Source of the DNA: Alishewanella metallidurans | GTDB taxonomy: Bacteria > Pseudomonadota > Gammaproteobacteria > Enterobacterales > Alteromonadaceae | Reading direction: 5' to 3' | Length of the DNA: 64,000 bases | Assembly (NCBI RefSeq): GCF_036983985.1 | Contig: NZ_JALAHQ010000002.1 | Coordinates: forward strand, 124,001 to 188,000 | Shown: positions 34,743 through 41,427 of the stretch, piece by piece | Layout: each line of letters opens with the position of its first letter | How positions within the stretch are numbered: position 1 is the first letter of the stretch | Made by a program: the position numbers and the translations under genes | The notes under the pieces: generated by a model | Seen by the model: only the letters and a program-made list of their open reading frames with translations | Databases searched by the model: none | Told to the model about the DNA's origin: nothing

Positions 34743-35894
34743 TTAATCTAATGATGCTATTTGCTGGCCTGCGCCAGTAACTACAGCCGTGGGAGCGTCA
34801 CACATTACAAAACGTTCGTAATTATCACCATAGCTTACACGAGCCACACAATCAGCAAGCATCTGTACGTTATAGCCAGCCAGTGCTAAATCAGTGTTAG
34901 TTATTTCTGATAAATACTGGCCATTACGACTTACTGCGAAATAAAACGTTTTTTTAAACCTGCCTTTTCTGTCGAAATCCTGATACCAACCCGCTAAGTG
35001 CAAATCTACGTTATTAAAAGGGTGTAAACCTTTGCTTTTATCGGGCTTTTCTTGCCTGTTTTGCTGCTGCTGCGGTGAAGAAGTAACAGCGGGAGGGCTA
35101 TTTAGTTGCGCAGTTGATGAAATAGGCTCGCCGTTTCTTAAGTTTTGTAACGTTTGTCGTGCTTTTTCTTCGGTGTCTGGTTTATCACGGCTTAAGTTAG
35201 CCATAAGAATGAACGCAGCGAGCACAAAACAGATTACAGCGCCTTTTGTTGTCCAGCGCTGATACCATTTTGTAACGTCTGCTGTGGTTGCTTCTGTGAC
35301 TGAACCAGTAGATTTTGTGTGACTTTGATAAGCTGGGTAATACTTAGGATCATATTCGCGTTCATGTGTAGTGATAATGTTCCTAGAAACGCCGTCAGCG
35401 ACTTTTACAATATATTTTTCATCACGGCCTAAGAAAGACAACTTAGTGCAGTAGTAACAGTTCTGCACCATATCTTTAATGTCACGGTCTACCTTTCTGA
35501 AATTTTGAGTTATTAGCATTATGTCGTGGCCGTAATGCCTGTGCATTGACATATATTCTTTTAGCTCTTTGTCGGTGGCTCCTTGCGGCATAGCAAGGTG
35601 CGCTTCATCGACAAAGAAGTAAACACCTTGGTTTTCTTTATTGCGCCATGTGTCGTACTGCAAAAAGTCTTTGGCTTTAGAAAAGTAACGGCTTTGGCCG
35701 TAGTTATGAAAACCGCCATCGACTAAAGTGATCAAGTCTCTGACTTCTTCACCAAGAACGCCAACAAACCAGTCGACGTTAAGCGGTATATTAATAACAA
35801 CTTTTCGGCCTTGTTTTAACGCTGGCAAAATATGCGTTACAACGGCTTCGTAAGTTTTGCCTGCACCTGGTCTACCTGATAATCCGTTAATCAT
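34743..35894 (-). CDS. Zot/pI-family phage assembly ATPase
   Basis: A 383-residue inner-membrane motor for filamentous phage extrusion. Walker A is GRPGAGKT (residues 7-14) and Walker B is VYFFVDEAH (91-99). A single membrane helix lies at about 219-234 (AVICFVLAAFILMANL), followed by a periplasmic part of about 145 residues. This is the gene I/Zot layout. The name zonula occludens toxin comes from the CTXphi member; the primary role is assembly. The start codon is 1 bp after the pVI stop codon. Confidence 0.92.
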   Translation of the reverse strand: MINGLSGRPGAGKTYEAVVTHILPALKQGRKVVINIPLNVDWFVGVLGEEVRDLITLVDGGFHNYGQSRYFSKAKDFLQYDTWRNKENQGVYFFVDEAHLAMPQGATDKELKEYMSMHRHYGHDIMLITQNFRKVDRDIKDMVQNCYYCTKLSFLGRDEKYIVKVADGVSRNIITTHEREYDPKYYPAYQSHTKSTGSVTEATTADVTKWYQRWTTKGAVICFVLAAFILMANLSRDKPDTEEKARQTLQNLRNGEPISSTAQLNSPPAVTSSPQQQQNRQEKPDKSKGLHPFNNVDLHLAGWYQDFDRKGRFKKTFYFAVSRNGQYLSEITNTDLALAGYNVQMLADCVARVSYGDNYERFVMCDAPTAVVTGAGQQIASLD

Positions 35895-35895
35895 A

Positions 35896-36213
35896 TTATG
35901 AGCCCAGCCTTACAAACGGTATTAGCTGAAGAAAAAAACGAATAGTTAAAGCAGCAATTATCATTGATAGCGCTTGGCCTATGCCAATTTGAGATAACAC
36001 CCAAGCTGTACCGGACGGTATACCTGACATATAAGAAGTAATATCAAGACCAGAAAAAAGCGTGCCCATACCATCAAGTATGAACGTGATTAAGATCATC
36101 ATTTGTTCAAAGATAAAAAGCATCGCGTCTTTAGCCATAGTTAAAATGGTATTAGCCATTGTTTTTAAAATATCTAACAACCAATTACCAAAATCTATCA
36201 ACCATTGCGGCAT
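35896..36213 (-). CDS. pVI-like minor coat protein (DUF2523 type)
   Basis: A 105-residue hydrophobic protein with about three membrane segments (TMANTILTMAKDAMLFIFEQMMILITFIL and QALSMIIAALTIRFFLQLIPF). It lies between the adhesin and Zot genes, which is the position of gene VI in Ff phages. pVI joins pIII to the virion end. I use the ATG at 36213, which starts 1 bp after the pIII stop codon and has TTGGGGG 5 bases before it; a TTG at 36225 is in frame but overlaps that signal. Confidence 0.82.
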   Translation of the reverse strand: MPQWLIDFGNWLLDILKTMANTILTMAKDAMLFIFEQMMILITFILDGMGTLFSGLDITSYMSGIPSGTAWVLSQIGIGQALSMIIAALTIRFFLQLIPFVRLGS

Positions 36214-36214
36214 G

Positions 36215-37789
36215 TTAACCCCCAAATATCAGTGCGCGACATAAAAATGCGGCGCTAATAAGTATACAAATTCGTATAAAAGGCCAAAGAATGGCAGGCA
36301 GCTCTAACGAGTGACAACCAAAGTCACCAGCTGCGCCAAGATTAAAGCAAAAATTAAAATCAGGCTGTGAGCCATCAGGCGAAAGCTGGAATTGATTTAA
36401 GAAATCAAAGGCAGGCGTTTGCTGTAGTGCTGCGCTGTGCTCTTGCCAAATGCCTACCATGCCGTCAGGGTAAACGCTTTCGTACCATGAACCAGTACAT
36501 TCGCCCTCGCATTTGCCATCAGGTGCGCCATCATCGCCAAAAGCGTCATCTAAACCGTCTTTAATGCCTTTTAGCGTTTTGCCTTGGCCGTCTAACTGTT
36601 GGCCTATGCCATCAAGTTTGCTATTAGTTTGACCAATTTTATCGCCTAGGTTTTTAAGCTCGTTGTTATTGTTATCAATAGAAATGTTTATATTATCAAG
36701 ACGTTGTTCAGAGCCTTTTTGTATTTCTTTTAAATCGCCTTTGGTCATATCAGGCATTAACTTGTTAGGGTCGGTTATATCGTCGTCAACGTCTTTTTTT
36801 GGCGTGTCTGGTCTATCAGGGATAATAGGGTCTTTTTGTTCATAACATACAAAATCGCCATTTATGAAGCCGCAGCCAGTTTCACATTGTTGTTGGCCAT
36901 TTACCGTTGTGCATTTTTCGGCGGGGTTAGCGAAGCACCATTTTTGACCTGTTTTAAGAGTAAAACATTCTTCTTTTTCTGGTGGTTGCGTGTCGGCATC
37001 TTCTTCGCCACAGGTTGCGCCTGTGTACGTTCCTGACGGCTTGCCTTGCTCATAAGGTAAGGGAGACCAGCTAACATCTGAGCCACTACCGAATTGCATC
37101 CATTTCTGTGCTATTAACTGGCAGTTACACTGCTGACCTGTTGTTGGGTCGGTAACGGTACTGCATTGCGGAGGGTTTGCACTGCTGTAAACGTCTTTTT
37201 TTGCGACAAAATCAGAACCAACAATATAGCCTTCACCAGCTAATTCTGAGCAATCACACGGTGGTTGAGCTAGAGCAGGAGCCCAACAAAAAAAACTAGG
37301 CTCGTCGCCACCTACATTTCTTAGTTTAGGCGAATTATCAGGGGGGCAATAAGCGGGGCTTGGCTTTGATATGTAAGTATGATGCGTTTCAGAGTACGGA
37401 ACTGTAAAAGTAGTTTTATCGGCGCGAACGCCTGTTGCTGTTGTGGTATTAACACAGGACGAGCCAGATAAAGAACCGGTGGCAGGATTTACATAACCAC
37501 CTAGAAGAGTAAAGACAGAGTCTTTTAATTCAGAAATGAGAAAATCTGTGTAACCCTCAGCACTACTGCTACAAGCCTCAACCAATGAAGATTTAAATTG
37601 ACCACGAGGAAACCGATAAAGAGTACCACTTGGAGCAGGGGCAGAGCAAATTTCGCCAAGCTCAGGGTGATTTAAAAATGTACCGCCTATATCAGTACAT
37701 TTTGCTTGGTCAGTTGCAGGGTCAGCAAATGAATAATTAGAAAAAAAAGCCCCGCAAAGAAGCAGGGCGCATAAGTTTAAATATTTCAT
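36215..37789 (-). CDS. pIII-like adsorption/minor coat protein
   Basis: A 524-residue secreted phage tip protein. Residues 1-22 are a signal peptide (ends YSFA). The next 320 residues are Cys-rich with many Pro/Gly/Thr, suitable for disulphide-linked receptor-binding domains. A heptad-like stretch at about 350-420 (ERLDNINISIDNNNN and LKNLGDKIGQTNSKLDGIG) suggests a coiled coil or trimer stalk. The C-terminal helix (ILWPFIRICILISAAFLCRALIFGG) anchors it in the inner membrane before assembly. It would bind a pilus or surface receptor. The receptor region is not recognisably similar to M13 pIII. Similar proteins are called TspB-like in some inoviruses. Confidence 0.82.
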   Translation of the reverse strand: MKYLNLCALLLCGAFFSNYSFADPATDQAKCTDIGGTFLNHPELGEICSAPAPSGTLYRFPRGQFKSSLVEACSSSAEGYTDFLISELKDSVFTLLGGYVNPATGSLSGSSCVNTTTATGVRADKTTFTVPYSETHHTYISKPSPAYCPPDNSPKLRNVGGDEPSFFCWAPALAQPPCDCSELAGEGYIVGSDFVAKKDVYSSANPPQCSTVTDPTTGQQCNCQLIAQKWMQFGSGSDVSWSPLPYEQGKPSGTYTGATCGEEDADTQPPEKEECFTLKTGQKWCFANPAEKCTTVNGQQQCETGCGFINGDFVCYEQKDPIIPDRPDTPKKDVDDDITDPNKLMPDMTKGDLKEIQKGSEQRLDNINISIDNNNNELKNLGDKIGQTNSKLDGIGQQLDGQGKTLKGIKDGLDDAFGDDGAPDGKCEGECTGSWYESVYPDGMVGIWQEHSAALQQTPAFDFLNQFQLSPDGSQPDFNFCFNLGAAGDFGCHSLELPAILWPFIRICILISAAFLCRALIFGG

Positions 37790-37791
37790 GG

Positions 37792-37887
37792 TTAGACCTT
37801 AAAAATTAACCAGCTAACAATAAAACCACATAGCGCCCCAATCATTGCAATAAGTGCATAGATTAGGGCGACAATTAAGCCGCCCAT
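37792..37887 (-). CDS. Small hydrophobic coat protein (pVII/pIX-like)
   Basis: A 31-residue protein, almost entirely one membrane helix (GGLIVALIYALIAMIGALCGF...SWLIF) with a C-terminal Lys. Its size equals that of the Ff tip proteins pVII (33) and pIX (32). It starts 5 bp after the major coat stop codon and ends 2 bp before the pIII start. Role by size and position only. Confidence 0.7.
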   Translation of the reverse strand: MGGLIVALIYALIAMIGALCGFIVSWLIFKV

Positions 37888-37892
37888 AATCG

Positions 37893-38027
37893 TTACGCCT
37901 TACGAACTGCGCGTTTGCCAAGGTCGATACCTTTAAACGCCATAAAAATGCCAATTACGATTACACCAGTTGCGCCTACGAAAGTTGCTACTGTTGATAA
38001 ATCCACTGCTGCAAAAATATCTGCCAT
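37893..38027 (-). CDS. Major coat protein (pVIII-like), 44 aa, no signal peptide
   Basis: The protein begins MADIFAAVDLSTVATFVGAT and ends GIDLGKRAVRKA. It has a short acidic N-terminal part (two Asp), a single central hydrophobic helix (VGATGVIVIGIFMAF) and a basic C-terminus with five Lys/Arg that would face the DNA. This is the classic layout of a mature filamentous-phage major coat protein. At 44 residues with no cleavable leader it resembles the Pf3 coat, which inserts through YidC without Sec. The ATG is one base after the upstream gene's stop codon. Confidence 0.88.
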   Translation of the reverse strand: MADIFAAVDLSTVATFVGATGVIVIGIFMAFKGIDLGKRAVRKA

Positions 38028-38028
38028 G

Positions 38029-38316
38029 TTAAATTTTCCTAACTAAAGCGGTGCCGATTTGCACCTTAAATGCCAAGAAGCTAAAGAACACCATTGTTCC
38101 AAAGCCCCAACTAAACGCCGCTGCTATATCAGTGGCGGTTATTTCTACGGCTGACAGGTAAGCGCTGTACTCAGTTGCGGATATTAACCAGTAACCTGTA
38201 CAGTTTGCTGCTGTATCAGCTGTAAAAATTAAAGTGCCGTCTAGCTGTGGTTGCGCGCACTGTGCGAGCAGTTCAGGAGATAAAAACGCAATGAGCAAGA
38301 CGGCGAAATATTTCAT
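38029..38316 (-). CDS. Exported phage membrane protein, possible minor coat
   Basis: A 95-residue protein with an N-terminal signal peptide (MKYFAVLLIAFLSPELLAQC). A short exported part with three further-spaced Cys follows. The C-terminal helix (FSWGFGTMVFFSFLAFKV) ends in a basic tail (ALVRKI), like a major coat protein. It overlaps the ssDNA-binding gene by one base (TAATG) and lies directly before the 44-aa coat gene. It may be a second coat component or a precursor-type coat; this is inference from layout. Confidence 0.65.
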   Translation of the reverse strand: MKYFAVLLIAFLSPELLAQCAQPQLDGTLIFTADTAANCTGYWLISATEYSAYLSAVEITATDIAAAFSWGFGTMVFFSFLAFKVQIGTALVRKI

Positions 38317-38684
38317 TATGCTGTTTTAACCTCTAGTGGTTTTTCAGGGCAAAATAGGCCAGCGTCGAGTACATGCTTAACTGACGGACAAAGAGAAATC
38401 GATGTGCCTTTTCTGCCGTTCATTTCCCATTCCCTTAAAACGAATGGCAAGGCAACTTGCTTATTTATTAAGTTACTCATTCTTGACGGTATGCCCATTT
38501 GAACGATGGAATCAGGCACATTAAAAAGGCGCATTTCTGACACTTCGCCAAAATCAGTTAAGGCAACAACTTCTACCGCGCACTGTAACGACGTGCGGCT
38601 AATGCCTTGCTGGTTAGGGCGTGATTGTTTCTCGGCAAAACCTTTGAAAATGCCGTGGCAAATGTAACCAGATAATTTTTTCAT
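38316..38684 (-). CDS. Phage single-stranded DNA-binding protein (gene V type)
   Basis: A 122-residue soluble protein in the gene V position, directly after Rep. It has a beta-rich pattern with conserved-looking segments (GYICHGIFKGFAEKQSRPN, SLQCAVEVVALTDFGEVSEMRLFNVPD) resembling the helix-destabilising proteins of the Pf1/Xanthomonas phage group. It would coat the new viral strand and hand it to the assembly machine. Recognition is by position and fold-like pattern; the alignment to M13 gene V is weak. Confidence 0.75.
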   Translation of the reverse strand: MKKLSGYICHGIFKGFAEKQSRPNQQGISRTSLQCAVEVVALTDFGEVSEMRLFNVPDSIVQMGIPSRMSNLINKQVALPFVLREWEMNGRKGTSISLCPSVKHVLDAGLFCPEKPLEVKTA

Positions 38685-38694
38685 TGCTAAGTTC

Positions 38695-39945
38695 CTATGC
38701 TATTAGTCGTAATGGTTGCGCTAAATTTTGGCGCGATAGTGGTAGTGGTTCGATAAAATCGGCTGGTAGCTGTTTGGCAAAATCAACATTTATTAAACGG
38801 ATTAACGGAATAACGTTTGAATCATCACCGGTAAATTGCATTAATTGAGCAAGAGAAAGGCCAGCGGCCATTAGGTCATCAATCTTGCGCTTCCACGTAG
38901 CGCGTGAACGTTCACAGATACGTTCTTTGGTCTTTTTAAAGCCGTCTTTAGTAATAGCGGTGTACAAATCGTAAAGAGATTCCGCTTTTGAATATGTGAT
39001 ATTGCCCTTAGGCGTAACTCTATGATGCACGGCGCGTAGCTGGTGCAATACTTCTGTTTTGTCGTGTGCGTTCATTTTGGCACCTGCGAATGTTTTAAAT
39101 ATATCGTTAAAGGCTTTAGACCAAAGCGAGGGAAAGTCAGGTTGTTTTTCGGGGTCGGTTAAATATGCAAAGGTGCAAGTAACACCGTTAGCGTGCAGCC
39201 AACGGGAATGTAAACGGGCTTCAAAGCGTAAAGCGCCAATAGCGGCTTGGCGAATCTCTGGTGAAGTAATTTTATTTAGCTGAAACGCTAAGTGATCGTG
39301 TTTTTCCTTAACCCACTTATTGGTTAAGTATTTAATCTGGTGTTCTAGCTCAGGCAGTTTTAAATAACATTTTAGCTCTTTGTGGTCGCTGCCTTTGTTC
39401 CAATAAATTGTGCTTTTAAACGATTTATTCTCAGTCGTAACACGGGTTTGGCCGTAATTCAGGTTGCGCAATGTATCAATAAGCTGCTGCGCAACAACTT
39501 CGTTTTCCACTCTGGCTGTATACGTTACATCTAAGTAATCAATGCTAGCGTGATACCAATCAAGCGCTTTGGATAGTTCAGGAAACGCAAGAGAGAACGC
39601 TTCAAAAATAGCAAACGAACATAAACTAGCGTTTGCAGAGCCGTAAACGTTGTGGCCTTGCAGCAACTTAGCAGGGCAGCCAGAAATGCGAACATAAGGT
39701 ATTTTCTTTAAATCTGTACCGTCGATAACCTTATAGGCGAGTGACGCAAACGAGCTTGGCAGGCTTTCGAAGTTATGTCGTAAACGTTGAACCTTGCGCT
39801 GGCCATTTTCCCAAAAAACCTCACCGACTAGCGTCATGCCCAATTCAGAGCAAAGCATTTCAATATTTTTTAATATAGAGCCGTGGTTATTACTAACCGT
39901 GTGCTCATCTAAAAACGGTATGCTAACGCCAATCATGTCAATCAT
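38695..39945 (-). CDS. Phage replication initiator, gene II/X family
   Basis: A 416-residue rolling-circle endonuclease. The N-terminal Phage_CRI region contains KIPYVRISGCPAKLLQGHNVYGS (about 81-103) and the LDWYHASIDYLDVTYT motif (about 128-143), carrying candidate catalytic Tyr and metal-binding residues. The C-terminal part (AIGALRFEARLHSRWL) matches the Phage_X region. It should nick the (+) origin at 34035-34077 and remain bound. The ATG overlaps the upstream gene's stop codon (ATGA), so it is translationally coupled. Confidence 0.88.
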   Translation of the reverse strand: MIDMIGVSIPFLDEHTVSNNHGSILKNIEMLCSELGMTLVGEVFWENGQRKVQRLRHNFESLPSSFASLAYKVIDGTDLKKIPYVRISGCPAKLLQGHNVYGSANASLCSFAIFEAFSLAFPELSKALDWYHASIDYLDVTYTARVENEVVAQQLIDTLRNLNYGQTRVTTENKSFKSTIYWNKGSDHKELKCYLKLPELEHQIKYLTNKWVKEKHDHLAFQLNKITSPEIRQAAIGALRFEARLHSRWLHANGVTCTFAYLTDPEKQPDFPSLWSKAFNDIFKTFAGAKMNAHDKTEVLHQLRAVHHRVTPKGNITYSKAESLYDLYTAITKDGFKKTKERICERSRATWKRKIDDLMAAGLSLAQLMQFTGDDSNVIPLIRLINVDFAKQLPADFIEPLPLSRQNLAQPLRLIA

Positions 39946-40238
39946 GCCATTTGCTCCGCTGTACGGTAATAATCAGAGCCTTTAGGGTAAACAAACATGA
40001 TTTTGTTTTTTGGTACGCCTAAGCGCGTGAAATAGTTAACTACTTCTGGCTGCTCGGTAAATGGCCTGTCTGTATGAAACACCAATTCAGCGTTAACGTG
40101 CTGGTTTGGCGTTTTGATATACGCGCTTATTTCATAGATGCGATGCTTTTCCTCGCCAGCAATTACTATGGCTGGTGAGCATTCAAGGCAGTTAAGCATA
40201 TTATGCTGAATAAGCACTTTAAGGGCTTGTGGTGTCAT
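39942..40238 (-). CDS. Phage early protein, unknown function
   Basis: A 98-residue soluble protein (MTPQALKVLIQHNMLNCLEC... to YYRTAEQMA). It has two close Cys near residues 17-20 and a mixed alpha/beta pattern. It overlaps both neighbours by 4 bp (ATGA on each side), so it belongs to a tightly coupled early operon with Rep. I do not recognise a family. Confidence 0.7.
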   Translation of the reverse strand: MTPQALKVLIQHNMLNCLECSPAIVIAGEEKHRIYEISAYIKTPNQHVNAELVFHTDRPFTEQPEVVNYFTRLGVPKNKIMFVYPKGSDYYRTAEQMA

Positions 40239-40813
40239 GACGAAAGCCCCTTAGCTTGTGAGCGCTTAAGACGGCGTTCTGTGCGTAAAATTTCCCTATG
40301 TTTAAGCAGGTCAACAAGTGGAATATTTGGATAAGTGCGGCGAACAGTAGACAGGGAATTAGAATGATTTTCCCATTCAATTTCGGCTTTGTCGTAGTCG
40401 AAACGGTCTGCGGGTTCATGCCAATTGATGTTATCCACAGATTCTGTGGATGGTTTATGTATATTGCAGCCCGAAGTGTCATCAAGTGACTTTAAACAGT
40501 GAGGGCAGGTATAAGGGCGCTGGCAAGCGGTCTCAGGAGATACGGCAGGAACCGAAGTACCCACTGTGTCATGCTTGCCAGCTAAAAACGTTACTCGGTC
40601 ATCATAAGCCTGTATTTCACCGTTAACAGAAACGGCTAACGGGCATTTGCGAGAATTAATCGGCCAAAAATTAATGTCGTGATTGTCTAAGCTGTACCAG
40701 CAGACTATATCAGATTTAGTATAAAGGATATTTAGCTCATCTAAACGAGTTAAGGCTTCGTTCAGGTTTTGTGCGTTAAACAGCACTGTTTTGATTAGGT
40801 TTAATTCGCTCAT
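40235..40813 (-). CDS. Phage early protein with zinc-finger-like motif, unknown function
   Basis: A 192-residue soluble protein, the first gene of the phage operon. In the middle is CPHCLKSLDDTSGCNIH, a C-x2-C ... C-x2-H arrangement that could bind zinc. The C-terminal third is basic and helical (LLKHREILRTERRLKRSQAKG), which suggests nucleic-acid binding. It may act in replication control or host takeover; nothing more specific can be read. The stop codon overlaps the next ATG. Confidence 0.7.
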   Translation of the reverse strand: MSELNLIKTVLFNAQNLNEALTRLDELNILYTKSDIVCWYSLDNHDINFWPINSRKCPLAVSVNGEIQAYDDRVTFLAGKHDTVGTSVPAVSPETACQRPYTCPHCLKSLDDTSGCNIHKPSTESVDNINWHEPADRFDYDKAEIEWENHSNSLSTVRRTYPNIPLVDLLKHREILRTERRLKRSQAKGLSS

Positions 40814-40848
40814 GGTTCCCGCCTAGAGTATACTTTGTTAACAAGCTA

Positions 40849-40915
40849 AATCTGTCAACATTGAAAGATTAAGTTAAGTGTGATCCTTTTAAATTAATCT
40901 GTCAAGCATGAAAGA
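40849..40915. promoter_or_regulatory. Two operator-like repeats between the divergent phage promoters
   Basis: Two 20-bp direct repeats, at 40849-40868 and 40896-40915, share AATCTGTCAA...TGAAAGA (17 of 20 identical) and lie 47 bp apart. Each is an imperfect dyad (CTGTCAA / TTGAAAG). On the minus strand each contains TTGACA, a perfect -35 hexamer; a TATACT lies at 40832-40827. A 10-bp palindrome, TTGTTAACAA (40835-40844), is between. These are probable sites for the adjacent regulator. Confidence 0.6.
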
Positions 40916-40930
40916 ATCGTGAGGGTGAAA

Positions 40931-41284
40931 ATGTTTAGCTACGAGCTAGTACAAGAACTAAAAAAAGCTAAGGGAATGAAAACAGACCTAGAAGCGTCAG
41001 CGTATATAGCAGGTTTAAATAGTGGAAACATGAGCCAGATAAAATCAGGCAAACGACACTTAACAGAAGAACAAGCATTATTCATTGCGAACGAATGCGG
41101 TTTAAATCCTGAATGGGTTTTAGTGCATTTAGCTGAACAAGTATCAAAACACGAAGAAGCTAAAGAGATTTGGCACAATCTAGCAAAAAAGATTAGTAAG
41201 TCAGTAACAGCCGCAGCACTGGCTTTAATTGTTATTTTTGGCGGTTTGAGCGTAAAAGACCAGCAAAGCCCTAGTTTTGGCTAA
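40931..41284 (+). CDS. Phage regulator, DUF3693-type helix-turn-helix protein
   Basis: A 117-residue protein with an N-terminal helix-turn-helix-like region (ELVQELKKAKGMKTDLEASAYIAGLNSGNMSQIKSGKRHLTEEQALFIANECGLNPEWVL). A C-terminal hydrophobic helix (TAAALALIVIFGGLSV) may tether it to the membrane. Relatives with this layout occur in Xanthomonas and Shewanella filamentous phages. It is the only plus-strand phage gene and probably represses the phage operon. The ATG at 40931 has GAGGGTG 4 bases before it; a GTG at 40919 is less likely. Its last codons run into the att repeat. Confidence 0.75.
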   Translation: MFSYELVQELKKAKGMKTDLEASAYIAGLNSGNMSQIKSGKRHLTEEQALFIANECGLNPEWVLVHLAEQVSKHEEAKEIWHNLAKKISKSVTAAALALIVIFGGLSVKDQQSPSFG

Positions 41285-41304
41285 TTATCCTATAGCCCAT
41301 AATG
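41260..41304. repeat. Extended att repeat (right copy)
   Basis: This 45-bp segment matches 33868-33912 at 38 positions with no gaps: CCAGCAAAGCCCT, a TTTTG block, and CCTATAGCCCATAATG are identical. It is longer than the Xer core, so the phage arm resembles the host sequence left of dif. The left copy holds part of a host terminator; the right copy encodes the last residues of the phage regulator. Confidence 0.75.
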
Positions 41305-41319
41305 TATATTATGTTAAAT
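41292..41319. other. dif: dif chromosome dimer resolution site (attR)
   Basis: XerC arm ATAGCCCATAA, centre TGTATA, XerD arm TTATGTTAAAT (11-6-11). The last 20 bases, from CATAA onwards, are as in E. coli dif as I recall it, and the only differences are in the outer part of the XerC arm. It marks the replication terminus. The prophage ends at its XerC side, so a complete dif is restored after integration and the host can still resolve dimers. Confidence 0.92.
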
Positions 41320-41427
41320 GGCATTTAGGACACAGCTAAGCTGTTGTCACTTGCCGGAGTCGTCATTAGCCCCGTTATTAGTGCTATGGCGCTAACATCA
41401 ATATATAACGTTAATTAGCCGACGATG

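Larger units (their letters stand above)
33911..41302 (-). mobile_element. Inovirus (filamentous phage) prophage integrated at dif
   Basis: About 7.4 kb between two dif-type sites. Gene order on the minus strand is colinear with Ff phages: early genes, Rep, ssDNA-binding protein, membrane protein, 44-aa major coat, 31-aa hydrophobic protein, pIII-like adhesin, pVI, Zot/pI, then an intergenic region with a packaging-type hairpin and an M13-like (+) origin. There is no integrase gene, as expected when host XerC/XerD is used (IMEX phages such as CTXphi), and no secretin. A DUF3693-type regulator is divergent. All recognised genes appear intact, so the prophage could be active. Confidence 0.95.

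Noticed and set aside
34743..35894. Zonula occludens toxin
   Set aside because: The Zot name is historic. Walker motifs, membrane helix and gene position identify a phage assembly ATPase; no toxin fragment can be claimed.
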